This document shows, piece by piece, positions 32,898-41,072 of a stretch of 64,000 nucleotides of DNA (its first letter is position 1; every line of letters begins with the position of its first letter). The notes under the pieces are model-generated. The model did no database searches, was not told the origin of the DNA, and saw only the letters and a list, made by a program, of their open reading frames with translations. The position numbers and the translations under genes were made by a program. This stretch comes from Streptomyces asoensis. Lineage in GTDB: Bacteria > Actinomycetota > Actinomycetes > Streptomycetales > Streptomycetaceae. Location: NCBI RefSeq assembly GCF_016860545.1, contig NZ_BNEB01000002.1, forward strand, positions 1,178,001 to 1,242,000. Direction: 5' to 3'.

Positions 32898-33863
32898 ATG
32901 CACACCGACCCAGTGGCCGCGCTCGACATCGGCGGCACCAAGATCGCCGCAGCGCTGGTGGACGGCGACGGCACGATCCTGGCCCGCGTGCAGCGCCCCA
33001 CGCCCGCGCGCGAGCACGGCGACACCGTGATGCGGGCCGTCGAGGAGGCGCTGGCGGAGCTGACCGCGTCCCCGCTCTGGGGGCGTGTGCAGGCCGTCGG
33101 TATCGGCAGCGCGGGCCCCGTGGACGCCTCGGCGGGCACCGTCAGCCCGGTCAACGTGCCCGGCTGGCGCGACTATCCGCTGGTCGACCGGGTCCGCGAG
33201 GTCACCGGCGACCTTCCGGTCGAACTCATCGGCGACGGCGTGGCGATCACCGCCGCCGAGCACTGGCAGGGCGCCGCCCGGGGCCACGACAACGCGCTGT
33301 GCATGGTGGTCTCCACCGGCGTCGGCGGCGGCCTGGTCCTGGGCGGGCGGCTGCACCCGGGTCCCACCGGCAACGCGGGCCACATCGGTCACATCAGCGT
33401 CGAACTCGACGGCGACCTGTGCCCGTGCGGCGCGCGCGGCTGCGTCGAACGCATCGCCAGCGGTCCCAACATCGCCCGGCGTGCCGTGGAGAACGGCTGG
33501 CTGCCGGGTCCCGACGGAGACGCCTCCGCCGCCGCGGTGGCCGCCGCCGCCCGTGCGGGCGACCCGGTGGCCGTGGCCTCCTTCGAGCGGGCCGCCCAGG
33601 CCCTGGCCGCCGGTATCGCCGCCACCGCGACCCTCGTCGAGATCGACATCGCCGTGATCGGCGGGGGCGTCGGCAAGGCGGGCGAGGTGCTCTTCACGCC
33701 GTTGCGCCGGGCCCTGCGCGACTACGCCACCCTCTCCTTCGTCCAGCGCCTGACCGTCACGCCCGCCCAGATGGGCACCGACGCGGGACTGGTCGGCGCG
33801 GCCGCGGCGGCGCTGACCCGAAGAACGGGGGAGCCGACCGGACCCGCGAGAGCGGCCGTCTGA
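32898..33863 (+). CDS. ROK family sugar kinase
   Basis: ATG 32898 gives a 321-residue product that begins directly at the ATP phosphate loop VAALDIGGTKIAAALVDGDG. It has ROK motifs VGIGSAGPVD, VNVPGW, GDGVAITAAEHWQGAA, STGVGGGLVLGGRLHPGPTGNAGHIGH and the zinc site CPCGARGCVERIASG. There is no HTH, so it is an enzyme, probably a glucokinase or N-acetylhexosamine kinase. The divergent LacI regulator with an operator in between fits sugar-inducible expression. Confidence 0.92.
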   Translation: MHTDPVAALDIGGTKIAAALVDGDGTILARVQRPTPAREHGDTVMRAVEEALAELTASPLWGRVQAVGIGSAGPVDASAGTVSPVNVPGWRDYPLVDRVREVTGDLPVELIGDGVAITAAEHWQGAARGHDNALCMVVSTGVGGGLVLGGRLHPGPTGNAGHIGHISVELDGDLCPCGARGCVERIASGPNIARRAVENGWLPGPDGDASAAAVAAAARAGDPVAVASFERAAQALAAGIAATATLVEIDIAVIGGGVGKAGEVLFTPLRRALRDYATLSFVQRLTVTPAQMGTDAGLVGAAAAALTRRTGEPTGPARAAV

Positions 33864-34300
33864 CACCGGGGCCCTCTGGAGGAACGTTCCGGCGTCGGGA
33901 ACCGCGGATCGGCTCGGCGGTGCGGGTTCGCCGCCGATGTCGGCGCCGGTGTTGTGCCGTGACGCCGGTGGCCGCCCGGGGAGAGGGACGACCGGAGTGG
34001 TGACGTGGCGGATCGGCCGTCGGACGGCGGTGGGTGATCGACTACCGGGCGGGCCCGGTCGTTGTGCGGGATGGGCCCGAACGGTGTCCGGGGACGCCCG
34101 GGAGAGGGGCGGCCGGCCTTGTGACGTGGCCCCTCACCCACTGCACCCACCGCTCCCCGGCGTGGTGTTGGGGCCGTCGGGGGTGAACCGGCGGCGGACG
34201 GCGGTCGTCCGGTAGGTCGCTCCGCTGTCCGCCGGCTACGGCGTACCGGCGCCCGAGGCGGTGGCCGACCGGTGGTGCGGTGCCGTCGGTCGGCCTGCTG
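33864..34300. other. Gene-poor 437-base gap with diverged direct repeats
   Basis: No convincing gene lies here; a 92-codon frame at 33937-34215 has no family resemblance. Two diverged copies of a 60-70 base unit occur at 33951-34009 and 34061-34130, each starting GTTGTGC and ending GTGACGTGGC with a shared CGCCCGGGxAGAGGG core. GGAACGTTCC (33881-33890) is a perfect palindrome just after the ROK stop. Confidence 0.45.
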
Positions 34301-35218
34301 TCAGGACGGGGTGGGGTTCCAGCCGCTCCAGGCCGGGATGTCCTCGCGGGAGCGGCGCCAGGAGGCCGGGACACCGTCCGTGCCGGTCCGGGAGGCGACG
34401 ACGCCTCCCACGATCGCGCAGGTCGTGTCGCGGTCGCCCCACCCTCCGACGGTCCGCCACAGCGCCTCGGGCAGATCGTCGAGGTGTCCGGCGGCGGACC
34501 ACAGGGCGAACGGCACCGTGTCCGGGGCCGAGATCAGGGTCCCTGAGCCCAGCACGGACGCCGCGTGGCGCACCGAGGCATGCTCGGGGAGGCCCGCGGC
34601 CACCAGCAGCCCGGAGCGGACGTCGCTCTCCGGCAGGGACGACGCCACCTCCCCCAGGAACGCGGCGCGCGCGGGGGCGTCCGCGTCCGCGCCGGCCGCC
34701 GCCAGCGCGGCGGCGACCGCGACGGCCACCGCGCCCGCGACCGCCTCGGGGTGGGCGTGGGTGGCCAGCGCGGACAACCGGGCCTGCTCGCGGACCGCCG
34801 CGAGGTCGTCGCCGAACCAGGCCCCCAGCGGGGCCACCCGCATCGCCGCCCCGTTGCCGTACGAACCCTGCCCGCCGAACTGCGTCGTCGTCACCGTCCG
34901 CCAGTCCGCGCCCGCGCCGATGTCCCGCAGGACCCGGTGCATGGACGGGCCGTACTTGCGGTCCGGGTCGCGGCGGTACTCGGCGGCGAACTCGCGGGCC
35001 AGCCCGCCCGGCCGGACCTCCCCGTTCCGCACGAGGTGGGCGAAGAGCACGAACGCCATCGCGGAGTCGTCCGTCCACGGCCACGGCGCGGGGCGCGGCT
35101 CGCGCGCCGCCCACCACCGCTCGGCGGGCTCGTCCGAGCGGGTGAACCAGCTGTCGCCGAAGGCGTCGCCCGTCACGAGCCCGTCGAGAGCGGCGTGGGC
35201 GTACTGCGGGGCGATCAT
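34301..35218 (-). CDS. ADP-ribosylglycohydrolase family protein
   Basis: ATG 35218 follows CCGGAGGAG. The 305-residue product has the DraG/ARH signature: ALDGLVTGDAFGDSWF near the start, WPWTDDSAMAFVLFAHLV with the metal-binding TDD, GNGAAMRVAPLGAWF, ATHAHPEAVAGAVAVAVA, and the C-terminal GGWGDRDTTCAIVGGVVA with the second metal-binding GDRDT. These enzymes remove ADP-ribose from arginine or other groups, releasing free ADP-ribose. It is divergent from a small secreted peptide gene and lies 460 bases from a kinase-Nudix fusion. Confidence 0.92.
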   Translation of the reverse strand: MIAPQYAHAALDGLVTGDAFGDSWFTRSDEPAERWWAAREPRPAPWPWTDDSAMAFVLFAHLVRNGEVRPGGLAREFAAEYRRDPDRKYGPSMHRVLRDIGAGADWRTVTTTQFGGQGSYGNGAAMRVAPLGAWFGDDLAAVREQARLSALATHAHPEAVAGAVAVAVAAALAAAGADADAPARAAFLGEVASSLPESDVRSGLLVAAGLPEHASVRHAASVLGSGTLISAPDTVPFALWSAAGHLDDLPEALWRTVGGWGDRDTTCAIVGGVVASRTGTDGVPASWRRSREDIPAWSGWNPTPS

Positions 35219-35336
35219 GGTGAGCTCCTCCGGAACCGTCGTGGACCACGGCATTCTCGCCGCAGGCCGGACGATCACGCGCGCGGATTACCGGACGACG
35301 CGTGACCCCGCACCGGTCGACGGCGTTGATCCGTGC

Positions 35337-35531
35337 ATGAAGAAGCGCAGCATGCTCGCCATCGCCTCCCTCGCCACCGGCTTCGTCGTCGCGGCGATCA
35401 CCCCTTCGCACGGTCTGTCCGGCGCGGAGCTCGACGGACTGAACGTGGGCGACACCCTCAGCACGCTCGACCACACCATCTCCAGCGACAGCCTCGCCGT
35501 CGACGACGACGCCCTGGGGCAGAACGGCTGA
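35337..35531 (+). CDS. Small secreted peptide of unknown function
   Basis: A 64-residue product starts at ATG 35337. [31 protein letters not shown] is a convincing signal peptide with probable cleavage near residue 26-28. The mature part is about 38 residues, acidic and without cysteine ([31 protein letters not shown]). There is no clear Shine-Dalgarno sequence. It ends at a strong terminator and is divergent from the ADP-ribosylglycohydrolase gene. I do not recognise the family. Confidence 0.65.
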   Translation: MKKRSMLAIASLATGFVVAAITPSHGLSGAELDGLNVGDTLSTLDHTISSDSLAVDDDALGQNG

Positions 35532-35547
35532 CGGCCGGCGCGGAACG

Positions 35548-35601
35548 CGAGCGCGGGGGCGCCGGCACCTCACCGGGAGGGGTGCCGGGCCCCCGCGCTC
35601 G
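35548..35601. terminator. Terminator after the small secreted peptide
   Basis: The arms 35548-35569 and 35581-35601 pair over 21 bp with one bulged G, and the loop is 35570-35580. It begins 17 bases after the stop codon. Confidence 0.85.
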
Positions 35602-35679
35602 TGCGCCCTGAACGGGAACTGGTTTCCGTGGCAGGGTGGAGCGGGCAAGCCACAGGGGGCCAACAGAAGAGGGGGAACC

Positions 35680-36723
35680 GTGACCGTCGTCTGGATCAAC
35701 GGCGCGTTCGGTGCGGGGAAGACCACCACCGCACGGGAATTGATCGACCTGATCCCGAACAGCACGCTCTTCGACCCCGAGATCATCGGAGCGGCCCTGC
35801 CGCACCTGCTGCCGGCCAAACGTCTCGCCGAGGCCGGCGACTTCCAGGACCTGCCGATCTGGCGACGGCTCGTGATCGACACGGCGGCCGCTCTCCTGGC
35901 CGAGCTGGGCGGCACCCTCGTCGTCCCCATGACGCTGCTCCGCCAGGAGTACCGCGACGAGATCTTCGGCGGCCTCGCCGCCCGCCGGATCCCCGTCCGG
36001 CATGTCCTCCTCGCTCCGGCGGAAACGATCCTGCGCAAGCGAATAGCCGACCGCGAGATACCCGAGGACCTCCCCGACGGCGAGATCCGGATCCGCCAGT
36101 GGTCGTACGAGCACATCGAGCCCTACCGGGCCGCCCTCGCCTCCTGGCTCACCGCCGACGCCCATCCCGTCGACAACGGTCCCCTCACCCCGCGCGAGAC
36201 GGCGGCCCGCATCGCCGAGGCCGTCGGCAGCGGCACGGTCGCCGTCTGCGAGATCGTGCAGACTCCCGAGCCGACCGCCGAGACGGTGGCCGCCGGAGTG
36301 CTCCTCTTCGACGAACAGGACCGGGTGCTGCTCGTCGACCCGACGTACAAGCCCGGCTGGGAGTTTCCCGGCGGAGTGGTCGAGCCCGGCGAGGCGCCCG
36401 CCCGGGCGGGGGTGCGCGAGGTCGAGGAGGAGACCGGGATCCGGCTGGACGACGTACCGCGGCTGCTGGTCGTCGACTGGGAGCGGCCCGTCCCGCCCGC
36501 CTACGGAGGACTGCGTCTGCTCTTCGACGGCGGACGGCTCGACCCCGCGGCCGTGGCGGCGCTGTTGCTGCCGGGGCCCGAACTGCGCGCCTGGCGCTTC
36601 GTCACCGAGGAGGAGGCCGCCGCGCTCCTGCCGCCGGTCCGCTACGCGCGCCTGCGCTGGGCGCTGCGGGCCCGCGAGCGCGGGGCGGCGCTGTACCTGG
36701 AGGCCGGCACCCCCACGGAATGA
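35680..36723 (+). CDS. P-loop kinase (TmrB-like) fused to Nudix hydrolase
   Basis: GTG 35680 follows GAGGGGGA. The 347-residue product has two domains. Residues 1 to about 180 form a P-loop kinase-like domain beginning [27 protein letters not shown] (Walker [10 protein letters not shown]), with [17 protein letters not shown] and [17 protein letters not shown] typical of the AAA_33/TmrB tunicamycin-resistance type. Residues about 200-340 are a Nudix domain, [29 protein letters not shown] then [23 protein letters not shown], a complete Nudix box. Nudix enzymes hydrolyse nucleoside-diphosphate compounds such as ADP-ribose; the kinase half may phosphorylate a nucleoside, sugar or antibiotic. Both active sites look intact. 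The two activities probably act on one metabolite. Confidence 0.85.
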   Translation: MTVVWINGAFGAGKTTTARELIDLIPNSTLFDPEIIGAALPHLLPAKRLAEAGDFQDLPIWRRLVIDTAAALLAELGGTLVVPMTLLRQEYRDEIFGGLAARRIPVRHVLLAPAETILRKRIADREIPEDLPDGEIRIRQWSYEHIEPYRAALASWLTADAHPVDNGPLTPRETAARIAEAVGSGTVAVCEIVQTPEPTAETVAAGVLLFDEQDRVLLVDPTYKPGWEFPGGVVEPGEAPARAGVREVEEETGIRLDDVPRLLVVDWERPVPPAYGGLRLLFDGGRLDPAAVAALLLPGPELRAWRFVTEEEAAALLPPVRYARLRWALRARERGAALYLEAGTPTE

Positions 36724-36764
36724 GCGCCCTCGCTCAGGACGAGGGCCGCCCCTCGCGGAACCAC

Positions 36765-36791
36765 GCCGGCGGCGAGGCCCTCGCCGCCGGC
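36765..36791. terminator. Bidirectional hairpin between fusion gene and M20 peptidase
   Basis: GCCGGCGGCGA (36765-36775) and TCGCCGCCGGC (36781-36791) form a perfect 11-bp stem with a 5-base loop between two convergent genes. Confidence 0.7.
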
Positions 36792-36801
36792 AGAACGCGG
36801 C

Positions 36802-38157
36802 TCAGCCGGCCGCGTAGTTGCGCAGGAAGAGGGCCTCCGCCACCGACAGCCGCTCCAGCTCCTCGGGGGAGACGCTCTCGTCGATCGCGTGGATCTGCGC
36901 CTCCGGCTCGCTGAGGCCGATGAGGAGCATCTCCGCCTGCGGGTAGAGGGAGGCCAGGGTGTTGCACAGGGGGATGGATCCGCCCTGTCCCGCGTACTGC
37001 ATGTCCTGGCCGGGATAGGCGACCGCCATGGCGTCGGCCATCGCCGCGTAGGCGGGGCTGGTGGTGTCGGCGCTGAACGGCTGGCCCTCGCCGACGTGCT
37101 CGGTGCTCACCCGGGCACCCCACGGCGTGTGGTCCTCCAGGTGCGACTGGAGCAGCTTCGTCGCCTCGGCCGCGTCCACACCCGGCGGAACCCGCAGGCC
37201 GAGCACCGCGCGGGCACTCGCCTGGATGGACGGGGTCGCGCCCGCGACCGGCGGGCAGTCGATGCCCAGCACGGTGACGGCGGGACGGGCCCAGATGCGG
37301 TCGGCGACCGAACCCGAACCCAGCAGCCCGACGCCGTCCAGGACCTTGGCGTCCTGCCGGAACTGCGCCTCGTCGTACTGGAGGCCGTCCCAGCGCGTGT
37401 CGTCGGTGAGGCCGTCGACGGTGGTGGAGCCGTCCTCGGCGCGCAGCGAGTCCAGGACGCGGATCAGCGCGCTGAGCGCGTCGGGCGCGGCCCCGCCGAA
37501 CTGGCCGGAGTGCAGATTGCCCTCGAGGGTGTCGATCCGTACCCGCATCATCGTCATGCCGCGCAGGGAGGTGGTCACGGTCGGCAGGCCGAGCCGGAAG
37601 TTGCCCGCGTCGCCGATGACGACGGTGTCGGCCGTCAGCAGCTCGGGGTGCTGCTCGGCGTAGCGCTCCAGGCCGCCGGTGCCCTGCTCCTCGGAGCCCT
37701 CCACGATCACCTTCACGTGCACCGGGACCCCGCCGTTCGCCTTCAGCGCCCGCAGCGCCAGCAGGTGCATGATGACGGCGCCCTTGCAGTCGGCGCTGCC
37801 GCGGCCGTACCAGCGGCCGTCGCGCTCGGTCAGCTCGAAGGGCGGGGTGGTCCAGGCGGCCTCGTCCAGCGGCGGCTGCACGTCGTAGTGGGCGTAGAGC
37901 AGGACCGTCCGGGCGCCGTCGGGGCCGGGCAGGTATCCGTACACCGACTGGGTGCCGTCCGGGGTGTCGAGCAGCGCCACGTCCTGGAAGTCCTCGGCGC
38001 GCAGCGCGTCCGCGATCCAGTTCGCGGCGGCCTCGCTCTCGCTCCTGGGGAACCGGTCGAAGTCCGCCACCGACCTGAAGGCGACCAGTTCGGCGAGCTC
38101 CGCGCGTGCCCCGGGCAGCAGCGAGGCGACGGTCTCGGCGACCGGATTCGACGACAT
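36802..38157 (-). CDS. M20 family dipeptidase
   Basis: ATG 38157 follows AAGGAGC. The 451-residue product has the M20 zinc-peptidase architecture: TVLLYAHYDVQPPLD with the first His and Asp, GRGSADCKGAVIMHLLALRAL with the bridging Asp, VKVIVEGSEEQGTGGL with the catalytic Glu pair, VVIGDAGNFRLGLPTVTTSLRG, a lid/dimerisation domain (about residues 200-330), and the final His in IHAIDESVSPEELERLS. It should hydrolyse dipeptides or related amides in the cytoplasm (no signal peptide). It converges with the kinase-Nudix gene. Confidence 0.93.
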   Translation of the reverse strand: MSSNPVAETVASLLPGARAELAELVAFRSVADFDRFPRSESEAAANWIADALRAEDFQDVALLDTPDGTQSVYGYLPGPDGARTVLLYAHYDVQPPLDEAAWTTPPFELTERDGRWYGRGSADCKGAVIMHLLALRALKANGGVPVHVKVIVEGSEEQGTGGLERYAEQHPELLTADTVVIGDAGNFRLGLPTVTTSLRGMTMMRVRIDTLEGNLHSGQFGGAAPDALSALIRVLDSLRAEDGSTTVDGLTDDTRWDGLQYDEAQFRQDAKVLDGVGLLGSGSVADRIWARPAVTVLGIDCPPVAGATPSIQASARAVLGLRVPPGVDAAEATKLLQSHLEDHTPWGARVSTEHVGEGQPFSADTTSPAYAAMADAMAVAYPGQDMQYAGQGGSIPLCNTLASLYPQAEMLLIGLSEPEAQIHAIDESVSPEELERLSVAEALFLRNYAAG

Positions 38158-38350
38158 GGGCACGCTCCTTGTGGGTGCGACGTTGTACTGGTGTGTACTG
38201 GTCCGTACGGGTGACCGTGCGAGCGTACGCGCCCGCCGGGATGTGGGGCGCCCACGCCGTCGATCCTCCCACAGCGGACCGTGGCGATCTCCGCCGTAGG
38301 ATGCGGGGGACAGGTGCGGCAAGCGGCTTGATCAGGAGCAGTAGACCATC

Positions 38351-39631
38351 GTGAGCAGCGAGAACTCTCCGGCGGACGACGAGAACCCTTCGGCGGACGC
38401 GCAGCAGGTATGGGACGTCGTCGTGGTGGGCGCGGGCCCGGCAGGGGCTTCGGCCGCCTACGCGGCGGCGGTCGCGGGACGGCGTGTGCTGCTGCTCGAG
38501 AAGGCCGAGCTGCCCCGCTACAAGACGTGCGGCGGCGGCATCATCGGCCCTTCGCGTGACGCGCTGCCCCCGGGCTTCGAGCTGCCGCTCCGCGACCGGG
38601 TGCACGCGGTGACCTTCTCGCACAACGGCCGCTTCACCCGCACGCGCCGTTCCCGGCAGATGCTGTTCGGGCTCATCAACCGGCCCGAGTTCGACCAGCA
38701 GCTCGTCGAGCACGCCCAGAAGGCGGGCGCCGAGCTGCGCACGGGCGCCGCCGTGCAGCGCGTCGAGCAGCACGGCTCGGCGGTGCCGGACCGGCGCACG
38801 GTCGCGGTCGTCCTCCAGGGCGGGGAGACGCTGCTGGCACGTGCGGTGGTCGGCGCGGACGGAAGCGCGAGCCGGATAGGAGCGCACGTCGGCGTCAAGC
38901 TCGACCAGGTGGATCTCGGTCTGGAGGCGGAGATCCCGGTGCCGGACACGGTCGCGGAGGACTGGAAGGGCCGGGTCCTCATCGACTGGGGTCCCATGCC
39001 GGGCAGTTACGGCTGGGTGTTCCCCAAGGGCGACACGCTGACGGTCGGAGTGATCTCGGCCCGCGGCGAAGGCGCCGCAACCAAGCGCTACCTGGAGGAC
39101 TTCATCGGGCGGCTCGGCCTCGCCGGGTTCGAGCCGAGCATCTCCTCCGGTCACCTGACGCGCTGCCGGGCCGACGACTCCCCGCTGTCACGCGGGCGGG
39201 TGCTCGTGTGCGGCGACGCGGCGGGCCTGCTGGAGCCGTGGACCCGCGAGGGCATCTCCTTCGCGCTGCGCTCGGGCCGGCTCGCCGGCGAGTGGGCGGT
39301 CCGCATCGCCGAGGCACACGACGCGGTGGACACCCGCCGCCAGGCGCTGAACTACGCCTTCGCGATCAAGGCCGGTCTCGGCGTCGAGATGAGCGTCGGC
39401 AAGCGGCTCCTGGCCCTCTTCGAGCGCCGGCCCGGCCTCTTCCACGCCGGTCTCACCGGTCTGCGCCCGGTGTGGCGGGCGTTCACCGACATCACCCGCG
39501 GCCGGACGACCCTCGGTGAACTGGTCCGTTCGCACCCGATGGCCCAGCGGGCGCTGACCGCGCTCGACCGGCGGCAGGAGGAGACGCCGGAGCGCGAGTC
39601 CGCGCCGGCGTCGCAGGAGAGCGACGCCTGA
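38351..39631 (+). CDS. Geranylgeranyl reductase family flavoprotein
   Basis: The GTG at 38351 begins a 426-residue protein with a short acidic N-terminus, then an FAD-binding WDVVVVGAGPAGASAAYAAAVAGRRVLLLEKAELPRYKTCGGGIIG. The CGGG motif and the second FAD motif SRGRVLVCGDAAGLLEPWTREGISFALRSG are typical of the geranylgeranyl reductase (GGR) family. These reduce isoprenoid double bonds or act as related FAD monooxygenases. Streptomyces members are proposed in menaquinone or lipid metabolism; the substrate here is not determined. It converges with an F420-type oxidoreductase gene 15 bases away. Confidence 0.9.
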   Translation: MSSENSPADDENPSADAQQVWDVVVVGAGPAGASAAYAAAVAGRRVLLLEKAELPRYKTCGGGIIGPSRDALPPGFELPLRDRVHAVTFSHNGRFTRTRRSRQMLFGLINRPEFDQQLVEHAQKAGAELRTGAAVQRVEQHGSAVPDRRTVAVVLQGGETLLARAVVGADGSASRIGAHVGVKLDQVDLGLEAEIPVPDTVAEDWKGRVLIDWGPMPGSYGWVFPKGDTLTVGVISARGEGAATKRYLEDFIGRLGLAGFEPSISSGHLTRCRADDSPLSRGRVLVCGDAAGLLEPWTREGISFALRSGRLAGEWAVRIAEAHDAVDTRRQALNYAFAIKAGLGVEMSVGKRLLALFERRPGLFHAGLTGLRPVWRAFTDITRGRTTLGELVRSHPMAQRALTALDRRQEETPERESAPASQESDA

Positions 39632-39646
39632 CCGGGCGGGAGCGGA

Positions 39647-40102
39647 TCACCGTCGGCCGGTGACGGTGATCCGGAACACCGGGTGGTCGGGCGCGATCCG
39701 GCGCAGGTCGGCGTCGGAGGAGTCCGGGCCCACCCCGTTGAAGAACACGCCGACCTCGGCCTTCCAGCGCTTGAGGTAGGCGCGCAGCAGCGGCGTCTTG
39801 TCGTCGTCGGCGATCTCGACCGCCGTGAACTCCTCGACGTTCTTCCCGAGCAGCAGCTCACCGCCGCCCGCCGCCCGCATGTTGTGCGTCCACTGGACGT
39901 GGCCGCGCGGCGCGACCAGGTACTGCGCGCCGTCCACGGTCAGCAGATTGACCGGGGTGGTCCGCCACGCGCCGCTCTTGCGGCCGCGCACCGCCAGCAC
40001 CCGGGACCCCCACACGCTCAGGCCCCGGCGGGTCAGCCAGCCGACGGCACGGTTGAGGACGTTGACGGTGAACCAGCCGGGCTTCTGCACGTGGGTGGAC
40101 AT
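39647..40102 (-). CDS. Deazaflavin (F420)-dependent nitroreductase family protein
   Basis: ATG 40102 follows CAGGAGG. The 151-residue product matches the Ddn/DUF385 split-barrel family: KPGWFTVNVLNRAVGWLTRRGLSVWGSRVLAVRGRKSGAWRTTPVNLLTVDGAQYLVAPRGHVQWTHNMRAAG is the conserved core. Ddn uses reduced F420 to reduce nitroimidazoles and quinones. It is divergent from a TetR regulator, and three copies of a TetR-type operator lie between them, so its expression is probably induced by an unknown compound. Confidence 0.9.
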   Translation of the reverse strand: MSTHVQKPGWFTVNVLNRAVGWLTRRGLSVWGSRVLAVRGRKSGAWRTTPVNLLTVDGAQYLVAPRGHVQWTHNMRAAGGGELLLGKNVEEFTAVEIADDDKTPLLRAYLKRWKAEVGVFFNGVGPDSSDADLRRIAPDHPVFRITVTGRR

Positions 40103-40130
40103 GGCTGCTGCCTCCTGAAGGGAAAAGTGT

Positions 40131-40204
40131 GAGCACTGCTCTCGCTCTGGGCAAGAGCAGTGCTCTCTTTTCGGTTCGCCGCTCTCCAGTGTGTGCAGTG
40201 CTCT
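40131..40204. promoter_or_regulatory. Three TetR-type operator copies between F420 enzyme and TetR
   Basis: GAGCACTGCTCT (40131-40142) and its complement AGAGCAGTGCTC (40154-40165) form a perfect 12-base inverted repeat, and each box is itself a near-palindrome (GAGCAxTGCTC). Their centres are 24 bases apart. A third partial copy, GCAGTGCTCT, is at 40195-40204. The copies lie in the 125-base divergent promoter region. Confidence 0.75.
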
Positions 40205-40227
40205 GCTTCCGTGCGACACTGGAGCGC

Positions 40228-40917
40228 ATGAGCAGCACCGTTCGAGGGGCACGCGCCCGCGCCAGGATCGAAGTGACCGCCGCCATCAAGGAAGAGGCCC
40301 GCAGACAACTCGCGGCCGAGGGCCCGACCAAGCTCTCGCTGCGCGCCGTGGCCCGCGAACTGGGCATGGTCTCCTCCGCGCTGTACCGCTACTTCCCCAG
40401 CCGCGACGACCTGCTCACCGCTCTCATCATCGACGCCTACGACTCCCTCGGCGAGCGGGCCGAGACCGCCCACGCCACCGTCGCGGACGCCGCTCCCGTC
40501 GAGCGGTGGGTGGCGGTCGGCGAGGCGGTGCGCGGCTGGGCGCTGGCGCACCCGCAGGAGTACGCGCTGATCTACGGCACGCCGGTGCCCGGCTACAGCG
40601 CACCGCAGACGACCGTCCCCGCCGCCGCCCGGGTCGGCCTGCTCCTCATCGACATCGTGCGGGACGCGCACCGCCGGCACGAGTTGGAGGTGCCGCTGCT
40701 GACGGACGAGCTGGTCCCCGAGGCGGTCCGGATGGGAGCCGAGCTCGCCCCCGACCTGCCGCCGGGCGCGGTCGCGGCACTCGTCGCGGCCTGGTCCCAG
40801 TTGTACGGGCTGGTCGGGTTCGAGCTCTTCGGCCAGTTCAACCGGGTGGTCGAGGAACGCGAGCCGTTCTTCCGGTACGCGGTGACGCGGCTCGCCCATG
40901 GAGTGGGCCTGCGCTGA
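40228..40917 (+). CDS. TetR family transcriptional regulator
   Basis: ATG 40228 follows GGAG. The 229-residue product has an N-terminal HTH (RARIEVTAAIKEEARRQLAAEGPTKLSLRAVARELGMVSSALYRYFPSRDDLLTALI) and a ligand-binding domain of the TetR_C_13/WHG type (RGWALAHPQEYALIYGTPVPGY, AWSQLYGLVGFELFGQF). It is divergent from the F420-type reductase and should repress it and itself through the boxes in between. The ligand is unknown. A hairpin follows the gene. Confidence 0.9.
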   Translation: MSSTVRGARARARIEVTAAIKEEARRQLAAEGPTKLSLRAVARELGMVSSALYRYFPSRDDLLTALIIDAYDSLGERAETAHATVADAAPVERWVAVGEAVRGWALAHPQEYALIYGTPVPGYSAPQTTVPAAARVGLLLIDIVRDAHRRHELEVPLLTDELVPEAVRMGAELAPDLPPGAVAALVAAWSQLYGLVGFELFGQFNRVVEEREPFFRYAVTRLAHGVGLR

Positions 40918-40990
40918 GTCCGGCGGCGCAGGGCGGGCCGGCTCCCCGGGTGGTCGCCGACGGCAGGCCTGCACCGTGGCCGTACTTCCG

Positions 40991-41018
40991 CGGCCGTACT
41001 TCCGTGGGAGTACGGCCG
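40991..41018. terminator. Hairpin after TetR gene
   Basis: CGGCCGTACT (40991-41000) pairs with AGTACGGCCG (41009-41018) with an 8-base loop. A direct copy of the left arm, GGCCGTACTTCCG, lies just before at 40978-40990. Confidence 0.55.
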
Positions 41019-41072
41019 CTCACCTCGCCCGGCGGACGTGCGGGGCGGCCCCGGGCGTCTAGCGTGGCGGGC

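Noticed and set aside
33937..34215. A 92-codon frame in the ROK-ARH gap
   Set aside because: It has no recognisable family, is low in complexity and overlaps the repeated unit; it looks like chance coding.
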